Of a stretch of 64,000 bases of DNA, positions 16,110 to 24,696 are shown one piece after another. The DNA is taken from positions 348,550-412,549 of the forward strand of contig NZ_JAOTSB010000002.1 in assembly GCF_030247605.1 (NCBI RefSeq), written 5' to 3'. The position numbers and the translations under genes were made by a program. Position 1 is the first letter of the stretch, and each line of letters starts with the position of its first letter. Source of the stretch: Acidaminobacter sp. (GTDB lineage: Bacteria; Bacillota; Clostridia; Peptostreptococcales; Acidaminobacteraceae). Below the pieces are notes generated by a model. The model saw only the letters and a program-made list of their open reading frames with translations, was not told the origin of the DNA and searched no databases.

Positions 16110-17247
16110 CGAAGAGGTTCCGTTTTTTAAAAGCATCAGCATTGTAGGACTTGGGCTGATTGGCGGATCTCTCGCCAAAGCCCTCAGACTTAAGGGCTTT
16201 CTGGGGGGATTGAACGGTTTTGATCCGGATCCCCAGACACTGGTCCAGGCGAGGCAATCGGGATTGTTTACGATGGTGGATGCGGTGCCTGCTGCTAACT
16301 CGTCTGGTACAGCTTCCGAACTCGTGGTGATCGCAGTGCCGCTTGGCAAGGTCAGGGAAGCCATGGTCAGTGCTTTGCCTCTGATCGGTCCCGGCACCGT
16401 GGTCATGGATGTGGGCAGTGTCAAAGGCACCGTCCATGAAACGGCAGTGGAGATCTTGACAGGGACAGGCGCTGTCTTCGTGGGCGGACATCCTATGGCA
16501 GGCTCTGAAAAAGGCGGCTTCAACGCCGGATCGCCTATATTGTTTGAAAACGCTTACTTTTTCCTGACACCGGATGCGCATTTTGAGGGTCTGGTTCGCG
16601 GGGTACAGCCGGTGGATCTGCTGAAGCAGATGATCTTGAAGCTGGGCGCACTTCCGGTGATTACCGAACCAAAAGCACATGATGCTTTGACAGCACGACT
16701 CAGCCATCTGCCCCATCTCACCGCTTCTATTCTGGTCGAGGTCTTTGCGGCTTCCCTGCCGACGGATCAGCTGAAGTTCGCCGGCGGCGGCTTCAGGGAT
16801 TCCACCCGGATAGCCATGGGTGATCCGGCGCTCTGGCGGGACATCTTCGTCCACAACCGCTCAGAAGTCATTTCGAGTATTGACACTTTGGTAGATGGGC
16901 TGATGCGGTTTAAAAAAAACCTGCAGGACGTCGAGGACCAAGCCATTGTCGAGACACTGGGCGAGGCCCAGCGCCTTCGCTCAGGACTCATCACGATCCG
17001 CCCGAGCGAAGAGGTGTCTCTTTATCCCCTCCGACTCGAGCTCGAAGACCGACCGGGGATCCTGGCAGAAGTCACCAAGCTTCTTGCAGACCACCAGCTT
17101 GACATCAAGGACCTCGCCCTGGATCACTCCAGAGAGAACCAGCGCGGCGCCTTCACCCTCAGCTTCGCCTCAAATGCCGACCGCTTGACGGCTGCGTCGC
17201 TGCTGAAAGCTTCAGGGATTGGGATCGGGGTAGTTGATACAGACTGA
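16093..17247 (+). CDS. tyrA: Prephenate dehydrogenase with C-terminal ACT domain
   Basis: A 384-residue TyrA making 4-hydroxyphenylpyruvate for tyrosine. The NAD-binding motif GLGLIGGSLAKAL starts near residue 18, GGHPMAGSEKGG carries the catalytic His region, and the helical dimerisation part follows. An ACT domain (YPLRLELEDRPGILAEVTKLL) occupies about residues 308-384, suggesting feedback by tyrosine. It overlaps the end of aroF. Just after its stop come two tandem copies of CGCGAAGGCTAACAGACGTG and structured repeat copy 2. Confidence 0.95.
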   Translation: MRTSDNEEVPFFKSISIVGLGLIGGSLAKALRLKGFLGGLNGFDPDPQTLVQARQSGLFTMVDAVPAANSSGTASELVVIAVPLGKVREAMVSALPLIGPGTVVMDVGSVKGTVHETAVEILTGTGAVFVGGHPMAGSEKGGFNAGSPILFENAYFFLTPDAHFEGLVRGVQPVDLLKQMILKLGALPVITEPKAHDALTARLSHLPHLTASILVEVFAASLPTDQLKFAGGGFRDSTRIAMGDPALWRDIFVHNRSEVISSIDTLVDGLMRFKKNLQDVEDQAIVETLGEAQRLRSGLITIRPSEEVSLYPLRLELEDRPGILAEVTKLLADHQLDIKDLALDHSRENQRGAFTLSFASNADRLTAASLLKASGIGIGVVDTD

Positions 17248-17412
17248 CGCGAAGGCTAACAGACGTGTATCCGCGAAGGCTAACAGACGTGCACAAACAG
17301 AGAGAATACCGAACTGAAGAGAGCTTGCTCTCTGAAGTACGGGGTTGTCGCTGTTTGTATAGGGCGCAGCCCGTGACCGAAGCGCAGCAAAGCGAAGCGA
17401 GGTGCACGTATG
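17248..17412. repeat. Structured repeat element, copy 2
   Basis: Two tandem left ends (GCGAAGGCTAACAGACGTG), then a hairpin with outer arms ACAAACAG / CTGTTTGT and the conserved core AGAGAGCTTGCTCTCT, then the conserved tail TATAGGGCGCAGCCC, GTGACCGAAGCGCAGC and GAAGCGAGGTGCACG. The ends GTGCAC and GGTGCACG are inverted. It lies between tyrA and aroA inside the aromatic operon. Confidence 0.85.
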
Positions 17413-17476
17413 TAAGCCGGAAGTGACGTTCACCCCCAAACCTAACCCAAATCTAAACATCAAAGGAGCCCAACTC

Positions 17477-18739
17477 ATGATCAGACGTATAGAACCGGCA
17501 AAACTCAGCGGCACCCTCAGGATCCCGCCATCGAAAAGCCTCAGCCACCGCGCAGTCCTGGCAGCGGCATTGGCAGAGGGAGAAAGCGTCATTGAGAACC
17601 TCATCTTCTCCGAGGACATCATAGCCACCACAGAAGCGGTCAGAGCCCTGGGCGTCGAAGCCATCCAGGAGGGCGACAAGCTCACTATCCGCAGAAGCGG
17701 CACGCTAAAAGCGCCAACCGAACCCCTCCACTGCAACGAGTCTGGTTCAACCCTCCGCTTCCTGATCCCATTCGCGGGCCTCTTCGACGCCCCAGTGGTC
17801 TTCACAGGTGAAGGCAAGCTGACCACCCGTCCGCTGGATCCATACTTCGACCTTTTCGACCGTCAAGGCATTAAATACGACTACCCGGGCCAGCTGCCGC
17901 TGACCGTCCACGGCAAACTGAAAGCCGGCACCTTCGAAATGCCAGGCCACATCAGCTCCCAGTTCGTCACAGGCCTCCTGTACGTCCTACCGCTCCTGGA
18001 CGGCGACTCCGAGATCATCCTGACCTCGCCTCTCGAGTCCAGGGACTATGTGACCCTTACCCTCCAGATCCTCAAAATCTTCGGGATCCAGGTCGAGACC
18101 GTCACCCCGGAGCACTACAAAATCAAAGGCAATCAAGCCTTCAAACCCGCCAATTACCGCGTGGAAGGCGACTACTCCCAGGCGGCCTTCTGGATCGCCG
18201 GCGGCCTCATGGGCGACGGCCTCATCCTCAAAGACCTCTCCGAGCACTCCGAGCAGGGCGACCAGCGCATCCTCCAAATCGTCCGGGACATGGGAGGTAA
18301 CATAGAATGGCAAGACGGCGACCTGATCGTCCGCCCTTCAAAAACCCATGGTGCTGTCATCGACGCTTCACAGTGCCCTGACCTGGTCCCAATCTGCGCG
18401 ACCTTAGCCGCAGTCAGCGAGGGTCAGACCCATGTCATCAACGCCGCCCGCGTCCGCCTCAAAGAATCCGACCGACTCCTGGCCATCCGCACTGAGCTGA
18501 ACAAGCTCGGCGCCAACATCACCGAAGAGCCCGAAGGCCTCATCATCGAAGGCGTGGAAGGCTTCACCGGCGGCCAGACAGAAGGCTGGAACGATCACCG
18601 CATCGTCATGAGCCTCGCCATAGCCTCCGCCAAAGCCAGCAGCACCATCGAAATCGAAGGCAGCGGCGCCGTCAAAAAATCCTACCCACACTTCTTCGAA
18701 GATTTCGCAGGAATCGGCGGCAACGTCTCAAAGGCCTAA
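17477..18739 (+). CDS. aroA: 5-enolpyruvylshikimate-3-phosphate synthase
   Basis: A 420-residue EPSP synthase, transferring enolpyruvyl from PEP to shikimate 3-phosphate. Substrate-binding motifs are IPPSKSLSHRAVLAAALAEG near the start, CNESGSTLRFLIPFA near 85, RPLDPY, and ARVRLKESDRL and WNDHRIVMSLAIA near the C-terminus. The start at ATG 17477 is behind AAAGGAG; an earlier in-frame ATG at 17402 lies in repeat DNA and is not needed. Cytoplasmic; fourth step before chorismate branching. Confidence 0.96.
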   Translation: MIRRIEPAKLSGTLRIPPSKSLSHRAVLAAALAEGESVIENLIFSEDIIATTEAVRALGVEAIQEGDKLTIRRSGTLKAPTEPLHCNESGSTLRFLIPFAGLFDAPVVFTGEGKLTTRPLDPYFDLFDRQGIKYDYPGQLPLTVHGKLKAGTFEMPGHISSQFVTGLLYVLPLLDGDSEIILTSPLESRDYVTLTLQILKIFGIQVETVTPEHYKIKGNQAFKPANYRVEGDYSQAAFWIAGGLMGDGLILKDLSEHSEQGDQRILQIVRDMGGNIEWQDGDLIVRPSKTHGAVIDASQCPDLVPICATLAAVSEGQTHVINAARVRLKESDRLLAIRTELNKLGANITEEPEGLIIEGVEGFTGGQTEGWNDHRIVMSLAIASAKASSTIEIEGSGAVKKSYPHFFEDFAGIGGNVSKA

Positions 18740-18838
18740 TCTAAACCAAAAGCAAAAAACCAAAAGCCATTTTCTCTGCCGATGGTCACACAACGACCAC
18801 CCAGCCACACAACTCAAGACTCGAAGGGAGCCATTTCC

Positions 18839-19957
18839 ATGCACTTATTAGACAACTACCGAAATGAAATCGATCAGCTCGACGACAAACTGGTCGAGCT
18901 CCTGGAGCGCCGCATGACCATCGTCGAAGAAATTGGAAATATAAAGAAAGAAATAGGCATGCGCGTCTACGACCCCGAGCGGGAGAAAAAACTTCTCGCC
19001 CGTCTCTCCTCACAAATTAAGCACCCGGACCACCAGACGCGCATCCTCAGCATCATGAAAACCATCCTGGCCTCCAGCCGCGCCCTGCAGGACAGCCATC
19101 TCGAAGATGTCCTGCCGCAGCACTTCCCGCACGGCGAGCATCGCACCGCCGGTTACGCCGGCATCCCGGGCTCCTACGGCGAAACGGCCACTCTCAAATA
19201 CTTCGGTCATAACAAGGACTACCGGGCTTACGCTACCTTCCACGAGGTTTGTGATGCTGTCCTTTCCGGCGAGCTAGACTATGGCGTCCTGCCGGCGGAG
19301 AACTCCACCACCGGGGCCATCAACGAGGTCTATGATCTCATTAGAGAAAAAGACCTCTTCATCACGGGTGAAGTCCTTGTCCCAATCGTTCATCATTTGA
19401 TCGGACATAAAGGCGTTAAGATGGAAGACATCCGCGAGGTCCGCTCCCACGCCCAAGGCCTCGAGCAGTGTACCCTGTTCCTCAACACCCTCAATATTAA
19501 GCAGGTGCCTATGAAAAATACTGCTGTCAGCGTCCAGTATGTGGCCCAGCAGGACGACGTCAGTGTTGCCGCCATAGGCAGCGAGCGGGCCGCTCAGCTC
19601 TACGGACTTGAGATTATAGGTAAGGCCATCCAAAACAGCGCCGTCAACACCACGCGCTTTGTGATTCTCACCAAAACCCCAGAAACCAGCCCTGAAGCCG
19701 ACAGCACCTCCATGGTCCTCACCACCCGCCATGAAGCCGGCTCCCTCTACGAAATCCTGGGATACTTCGCCCAGGAGAAGATCAACCTCTTCCGAATTGA
19801 ATCCAGGCCCGTCCCCGACCGTCCTTGGGAATACTTCATCTATCTGGATGCCGAGGGCCGCGCAGATACCGACTCATTCCTGAATGCCATTGACGCCGCC
19901 AGAAAACACTGTCCTTATTTTAGATTCTTAGGTACATACAAACGCGGTGTCATTTAG
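18839..19957 (+). CDS. pheA: Bifunctional chorismate mutase / prephenate dehydratase (P-protein)
   Basis: A 372-residue P-protein of phenylalanine synthesis. Residues 1-85 are an AroQ chorismate mutase (NEIDQLDDKLVELLERRM, YDPEREKKL). Residues 110-285 are the dehydratase (GIPGSYGETATLKYFG, ENSTTGAINEVYDL, NTTRFVIL). A C-terminal ACT domain contains the Phe-binding IESRPVP motif, implying feedback inhibition by phenylalanine. The ATG at 18839 lies behind GAAGGGAG. One 9-mer GCCGATGGT copy (18778) sits in the gap from aroA. Confidence 0.96.
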   Translation: MHLLDNYRNEIDQLDDKLVELLERRMTIVEEIGNIKKEIGMRVYDPEREKKLLARLSSQIKHPDHQTRILSIMKTILASSRALQDSHLEDVLPQHFPHGEHRTAGYAGIPGSYGETATLKYFGHNKDYRAYATFHEVCDAVLSGELDYGVLPAENSTTGAINEVYDLIREKDLFITGEVLVPIVHHLIGHKGVKMEDIREVRSHAQGLEQCTLFLNTLNIKQVPMKNTAVSVQYVAQQDDVSVAAIGSERAAQLYGLEIIGKAIQNSAVNTTRFVILTKTPETSPEADSTSMVLTTRHEAGSLYEILGYFAQEKINLFRIESRPVPDRPWEYFIYLDAEGRADTDSFLNAIDAARKHCPYFRFLGTYKRGVI

Positions 19958-19964
19958 CGTAAAA

Positions 19965-20039
19965 AAACTGGGTGTCGATAGGCGCTAGACGCAATAGGCG
20001 CAAGACGCAATAGGCGCTAGCCGCTGACACCCAGTTTCA
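19965..20039. repeat. Palindromic GAAACT-family element with internal tandem unit
   Basis: Ends AAACTGGGTGTC / GACACCCAGTTT are perfectly inverted. Between them the unit GACGCAATAGGCGC(T/A)A is repeated about twice. It lies between pheA and the mutase-kinase fusion gene. Confidence 0.8.
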
Positions 20040-20071
20040 CCTACACAGTAAACCCGAAAGGAGCTGTTACT

Positions 20072-20893
20072 ATGGACCGTCTTCAAGAGCTCAGAAGCCA
20101 GGTCGACCACTGCGACCGCGCGCTGGCCACCCTGCTCGAAGAACGTCTCAGTATTATTCTCGACATCATGGAAGAAAAAAAATCCCTTGGTATGCCTATT
20201 TTTAGCCAGGACCGAGAGCGCGCCATCATACAAAACATAGGTAATTATGTCCATGACCCGGCTTTCCGCGAAGAGATCAAGACCATCCAGACTCACGTGC
20301 TCAGGAGCTGCAGGCGGATCCAGTCCCGCCTCCTCTTCCCTTACCACATCTCGCTGGTGGGCTTTATGGGGAGTGGGAAGACGACCATCGGCAAAGCGCT
20401 TTCTAAAATGCTGGCTATGGACCAGATCGACGTGGACCAGGTCATTGAGACCCGGGCTCGCATGAAAATCAGCGACATCTTCGCCCAGTACGGCGAGCCT
20501 TACTTCCGGGAGCTGGAGTCGAAGACCGTGGAGGAGCTGAGCCAGCATCAGAACGTCATCATCCTGTGCGGCGGCGGCGGGGTCGTGCTGAACAAGACCA
20601 ACGTGGACAACCTGAGAAACAACGGCATTGTCGTCTGGCTGAAAGCCAGCCCGGAGCAGATCTACAGCCGCATCGCCACCGACGACACCCGTCCGCTCCT
20701 CAAGGACAACATGTCCGTGGACAAAATTGGCACCCTGATGGATCCGCGACTTTCCCTCTATGAATCTGCGGCGGATATTGCTATTATTACAGATAACAAG
20801 ACCGAAGAAGAGATTTGCATGGAGATCGTCGACCGCCTGATGCAGCTGGAAATCGACCGCCCTCTGCCTCTTCGGGACGTCAGCAGCCTATAG
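20072..20893 (+). CDS. Chorismate mutase - shikimate kinase fusion protein
   Basis: A 273-residue fusion of two enzymes that act on either side of the pathway. Residues 1-85 match the AroQ-type mutase (LRSQVDHCDRALATLLEERL, DRERAII), with the Arg, Lys and Glu positions apparently kept. Residues 92-273 are shikimate kinase: Walker A GFMGSGKTT at 97-105, IDVDQVIE, FRELESKTVEEL, CGGGGVVL and TRPLL. The pathway enzyme before aroA would thus be covalently joined to a second mutase besides the one in PheA. The mutase part may instead be a regulatory or dimerisation domain. RBS AAAGGAG; it precedes aroD by 18 bp. Confidence 0.9.
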   Translation: MDRLQELRSQVDHCDRALATLLEERLSIILDIMEEKKSLGMPIFSQDRERAIIQNIGNYVHDPAFREEIKTIQTHVLRSCRRIQSRLLFPYHISLVGFMGSGKTTIGKALSKMLAMDQIDVDQVIETRARMKISDIFAQYGEPYFRELESKTVEELSQHQNVIILCGGGGVVLNKTNVDNLRNNGIVVWLKASPEQIYSRIATDDTRPLLKDNMSVDKIGTLMDPRLSLYESAADIAIITDNKTEEEICMEIVDRLMQLEIDRPLPLRDVSSL

Positions 20894-20911
20894 CGCTTAG
20901 GAGGGAACACT

Positions 20912-21682
20912 ATGACAAAAGCACCTATCCAGATCGGGAATAAAGTCCTCGGCGGCGGCAGTCCGCTGATTACCATGCCTTTTGTGGGCAAAACCATTGA
21001 GGCGCTGGCGGAAGAGTGCCGCACCGCCCTTGAACACCAGCCAGACCTGGTGGAGTGGCGCGCGGATTATTTTGAAGGGATCGAAGACCCCGCCCTAGCC
21101 CTGGAAGGACTAACTACTTTAGCCGATGGTCTCGGGGGCATCCCCCTCCTCTTCACCCTGCGCAGTGCCTTGGAAGGCGGCGCACAGGTCCTGACAGATG
21201 AGACGCGGTTTGCGGTCATTAAAGCGGTAGTCGATGCAGGCAGGGTTTCCCTGGTGGACATCGAGGCCGCCAGCCCGCAAACCCTTATTGAGCCTGTACG
21301 TGAGCTTACCCGAAGTGCAGGCGTCGCATTGATATTGTCCAGCCATGATTTCAAGGCAACGCCTGAGGTTGACGACATGGTGGCCCGCCTCGTTAAAGCC
21401 CAGTCCCTTGGCGCCGACGTGGTGAAGCTGGCAGTCATGCCGCAATCCCGGGAAGACGTCCTGAACCTCATGCTGGCCTCCGTGCGTTACAACGATCTTC
21501 CGGACGCCACCCACGCCGTCACCATCTCCATGAGCGGCGATGGCCTCATCACCCGCCTCGCAGCCGGCTTCAGCCACTCCGTCATCACCTTCTGCGCGGG
21601 CAAGGGCGTTTCCGCTCCAGGCCAGGTCCCGGCGGACGACATGCGTGGTCCAATGATGCTGCTGGCGCAGCATTTGAGGTAG
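20912..21682 (+). CDS. aroD: 3-dehydroquinate dehydratase, type I
   Basis: A 256-residue type I dehydroquinase. The Schiff-base lysine is in GADVVKLAVMP, the catalytic His in SSHDF, and substrate contacts in LVEWRADYFEG and FTLRSALEGG. It makes 3-dehydroshikimate in the cytoplasm. It is the last gene of this operon and ends at a strong terminator; aroB, aroE and aroC are not in the window, so the pathway is completed elsewhere. RBS AGGAGGG. Confidence 0.96.
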   Translation: MTKAPIQIGNKVLGGGSPLITMPFVGKTIEALAEECRTALEHQPDLVEWRADYFEGIEDPALALEGLTTLADGLGGIPLLFTLRSALEGGAQVLTDETRFAVIKAVVDAGRVSLVDIEAASPQTLIEPVRELTRSAGVALILSSHDFKATPEVDDMVARLVKAQSLGADVVKLAVMPQSREDVLNLMLASVRYNDLPDATHAVTISMSGDGLITRLAAGFSHSVITFCAGKGVSAPGQVPADDMRGPMMLLAQHLR

Positions 21683-21708
21683 AGGAAGAAAAGTGATTTT
21701 GAAAAGGA

Positions 21709-21748
21709 AAGTGAAGGCCGGCGCGGCGCGCTGGCCTTCACTTTTTTT
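21709..21748 (+). terminator. Terminator of the aromatic operon
   Basis: Stem AGTGAAGGCC / GGCCTTCACT with a GC-rich loop and a run of seven T. Confidence 0.9.
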
Positions 21749-21752
21749 GGAA

Positions 21753-21811
21753 GAAACTCGGGGTCAATAGGCACCAGACGCAATAGGCGCTAGCCGCAGA
21801 CACCAAGTTTC
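21753..21811. repeat. Palindromic GAAACT-family element
   Basis: GAAACTCGGGGTCAATAGGC ... GCCGCAGACACCAAGTTTC with one internal GACGCAATAGGCGCTA unit, immediately after the aromatic operon terminator. Confidence 0.75.
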
Positions 21812-21971
21812 CGCTTCAATTTACCCCAAATTTTTTGTATAATATTTTGTGTCTAGAAGTTTAGTGAAAGTAAACCCGGGTATTATTTTTAATGTTTGAA
21901 ATAATGTTTTACACGAAAACCGCTATTGAAAAACGCCGCCAACAGGCCGGCTCTATTTGGGGGCATGTAGA

Positions 21972-23069
21972 TTGGAAGACAAAATGATTCAGGTCAATCA
22001 TCTCGTCAAAGTCTTCGGTGAAGATCGCGTCGTAGACGACATCAGCTTTCACGTGGATTCCAGGGAGTTTATGACCATCCTCGGACCCAGCGGCTGCGGC
22101 AAAACCACGACCCTCCGGATGATTGGCGGCTTTGAGACGCCTACACAGGGCGATATCCTGTTTGAGGGGAAATCCATCATTCAAGTGCCGCCCTACGAGC
22201 GGCCGGTCAACACCATTTTTCAGAGATACGCACTCTTCACCCATCTCAACATCTTCGAAAACATAGCTTTTGGTCTCAGAATCAAAAAAACAGATGAAAA
22301 CGAAATTAAAAGGCGCGTCGCCCGAATGCTGGAGCTGGTCAACCTGACAGGCTTTGAGAAGCGAGCTGTCAGCTCCCTCAGCGGCGGCCAGCAGCAGCGG
22401 ATTGCCATCGCCAGAGCGCTGGTCAACGAGCCCAAGGTGCTGCTCCTGGACGAACCCCTGGGCGCACTGGACCTCAAACTCAGAAAGGAAATGCAGCTCG
22501 AGCTGAAATATATGCAGCAAGACCTGGGCATCACCTTTATCTACGTCACACACGATCAGGAAGAAGCGCTGACCATGTCCAACCGGATCATCGTCATGAA
22601 CCACGGACGGATCCAGCAGACCGGCACGCCCCAGGACATCTACAACGAACCGGCCAACGCCTTCGTAGCGGATTTCATTGGCGAGAGCAATCTGATCCCA
22701 GGCGTCATGAAAGAAGACTATTGGGTCGAGTTCGCCGGGAGAACCTTCCCCTGCCTGGACGCCGGCTTCTCGCAAAACGAGTCCGTGGACGTCGTCATCC
22801 GCCCGGAAGACATTGACCTGGTCGCGCCTGGCGAAGGCCTCCTGCATGGTGTCGTCGACTCTGCCCTTTTCAAGGGTGTCCACTACGAAATGGTGGTCCT
22901 GGTGGACGGCCGCGAATGGCTGGTCCACAGCACTGACCTGGCCCCCGAGGACTCGGAGGTGGGCCTGCGGATCACGCCGGACGACATTCACATCATGAAA
23001 AAAAGCGCCGCGCCAGTTCACGAAGGCGCGCCATTCAAGGAAGCGGGGGAGGCGGCCGTCCATGCTTAA
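21972..23069 (+). CDS. potA: Spermidine/putrescine ABC transporter ATPase
   Basis: About 365 residues. The ATPase has Walker A GPSGCGKTT, Q-loop FQRYALF, signature LSGGQQQR, Walker B VLLLDEPLGALD and switch THD; the C-terminal third is the TOBE-type regulatory domain of PotA proteins (DVVIRPEDIDLV). I favour TTG 21972 behind GGGGG; ATG 21984 is an alternative. It drives polyamine uptake with the next three genes, whose starts overlap or closely follow. The gap before it (21812-21971) is AT-rich and may hold the promoter. Confidence 0.94.
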   Translation: MEDKMIQVNHLVKVFGEDRVVDDISFHVDSREFMTILGPSGCGKTTTLRMIGGFETPTQGDILFEGKSIIQVPPYERPVNTIFQRYALFTHLNIFENIAFGLRIKKTDENEIKRRVARMLELVNLTGFEKRAVSSLSGGQQQRIAIARALVNEPKVLLLDEPLGALDLKLRKEMQLELKYMQQDLGITFIYVTHDQEEALTMSNRIIVMNHGRIQQTGTPQDIYNEPANAFVADFIGESNLIPGVMKEDYWVEFAGRTFPCLDAGFSQNESVDVVIRPEDIDLVAPGEGLLHGVVDSALFKGVHYEMVVLVDGREWLVHSTDLAPEDSEVGLRITPDDIHIMKKSAAPVHEGAPFKEAGEAAVHA

Positions 23070-23886
23070 ACGCCTCAGTACAGCCCCCTACCTCCTCTGG
23101 AGCTTTCTCCTGATCGTGGTCCCACTCGTCATGGTCCTGGGCTATAGCCTCATCAGAACGGGACCCGGTGGTCCCGAATTCTCCCTTAACGGCTTCATCA
23201 AATTCACGGATCCCCTGTACCTCAAGGTGCTGGGGCTGTCCGTCTGGATCGCGCTTCAGTCCACCGTCCTCTGTCTCGTCATAGGGTACCCCCTCGCCAT
23301 GATTATGTCAGGTCTGAAACCCAGTGCCCAAAGGACAACCATGACCATGATCGTTCTACCTATGTGGATGAATTTTCTGCTGAGAACCTACGCCTGGATC
23401 CCCATCCTCGGCCGGAACGGGCTGCTGAATGGACTTCTGGCGACCATCGGCATACCGCCCCTGAACCTGCTCTTCAATGAGGGGGCTGTGCTTTTGGGCA
23501 TGGTCTACAACTTTCTGCCGTTCATGGTGCTGCCTATTTTCACGGTGCTGATCCGCATGGACCGCAGCGTCATTGAGGCGGCCCAGGACCTGGGCGCCAA
23601 CCGGCTGCACGTTTTCTGGCGGGTTACGCTGCCGCTGTCGCTGCCGGGCGTGGTGTCCGGCGTCATGATGGTGTTCATGCCGGCCGTCAGTACCTTTGTC
23701 ATCTCCGACCTCCTGGGCGGTTCCCAGGTCAACCTGGTGGGCAACCTGATCAAGGACCAGTTCCTGAGCGTTTATGACTGGAACTTCGGGGCCTCCATCT
23801 CTGTGGTCCTGATGGCGCTGATCCTGGTCTCCATGTGGATTCTGGGCAAGACAGATAAAAACGGAAGCGGGGTGAGCTTTTTTTGA
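23062..23886 (+). CDS. potB: Spermidine/putrescine ABC transporter permease
   Basis: A 274-residue membrane permease with six hydrophobic segments and the coupling-loop motif EAAQDLGANRLHVFWRVTLP. It starts inside the end of potA (8-bp overlap), behind GGGGGAGG. It pairs with PotC to form the channel. One GCCGATGGT 9-mer (minus sense) falls in LLATIGIPP. Confidence 0.94.
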   Translation: MLKRLSTAPYLLWSFLLIVVPLVMVLGYSLIRTGPGGPEFSLNGFIKFTDPLYLKVLGLSVWIALQSTVLCLVIGYPLAMIMSGLKPSAQRTTMTMIVLPMWMNFLLRTYAWIPILGRNGLLNGLLATIGIPPLNLLFNEGAVLLGMVYNFLPFMVLPIFTVLIRMDRSVIEAAQDLGANRLHVFWRVTLPLSLPGVVSGVMMVFMPAVSTFVISDLLGGSQVNLVGNLIKDQFLSVYDWNFGASISVVLMALILVSMWILGKTDKNGSGVSFF

Positions 23887-24689
23887 GCCGATGGTTGCAA
23901 AAATCCTACCTCTTCCTCATCTTCACCTTTCTTTACGCACCTATCGCGGTACTGATCGTGTTTTCCTTCAATGATTCAAAATCCACGTCGAACTGGTCGG
24001 GCTTCTCCCTGCGCTGGTACGCTGAGCTGTTTCAGGATGACAAGATCCTGAGTGCCTTGTACTACACCTTGGCGATTGCCTTGATCTCCTCTCTGATTTC
24101 CACAGTGATGGGCACCTTTGCGGCCTTTGGGCTGAGTCAGATGCGCGGGCGGTTTAAGGGCTTCGTGCTGGGAGTCAACAACCTGCCCATCCTCAACCCG
24201 GACATAGTAACGGGGATCGCGCTGATGTCGCTGTTTGTCTTCACCGGAACGCGGCTGGGCTTCATGACCATGCTGATGGCCCACATCACCTTCAGCACCC
24301 CTTATGTTATTTTGTCCGTGCTGCCTAAGTTTAAGCAGCTCTCCAGTGAGATGCTGGACGCGGCCCTGGATCTGGGCGCGACGCCCTGGTATGCTTTTCG
24401 CAAGGTGATCCTGCCTGAGATCATGCCGGGGATTATAACAGGGTTTCTCATGGCCTTTACATTATCCATAGATGACTTCGTCATCAGCTTCTTCACCACC
24501 GGCGGCGGGGTCAGCAACTTGTCCATAGAGATTTACAGCATGGCCCGCCGGGGCATCAAGCCGGAGATCAACGCGCTGTCGACTTTGATGTTTTTGACAG
24601 TACTTCTGCTGTTGTTTGTGATCAACCGAAGATCTGAAAAAGGGGCAGGCGTCGTCCTGCCGAAAACCGACACTCTGGAAAGGATGTGA
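23883..24689 (+). CDS. potC: Spermidine/putrescine ABC transporter permease
   Basis: A 268-residue permease with six membrane segments and the coupling motif DAALDLGATPWYAFRKVILPEI. Translation starts at TTG 23883, overlapping the TGA of potB (TTGA). The C-terminus is short and charged. Together with potA, potB and potD it completes the importer. Confidence 0.94.
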   Translation: MSRWLQKSYLFLIFTFLYAPIAVLIVFSFNDSKSTSNWSGFSLRWYAELFQDDKILSALYYTLAIALISSLISTVMGTFAAFGLSQMRGRFKGFVLGVNNLPILNPDIVTGIALMSLFVFTGTRLGFMTMLMAHITFSTPYVILSVLPKFKQLSSEMLDAALDLGATPWYAFRKVILPEIMPGIITGFLMAFTLSIDDFVISFFTTGGGVSNLSIEIYSMARRGIKPEINALSTLMFLTVLLLLFVINRRSEKGAGVVLPKTDTLERM

Positions 24690-24696
24690 CACAGAA

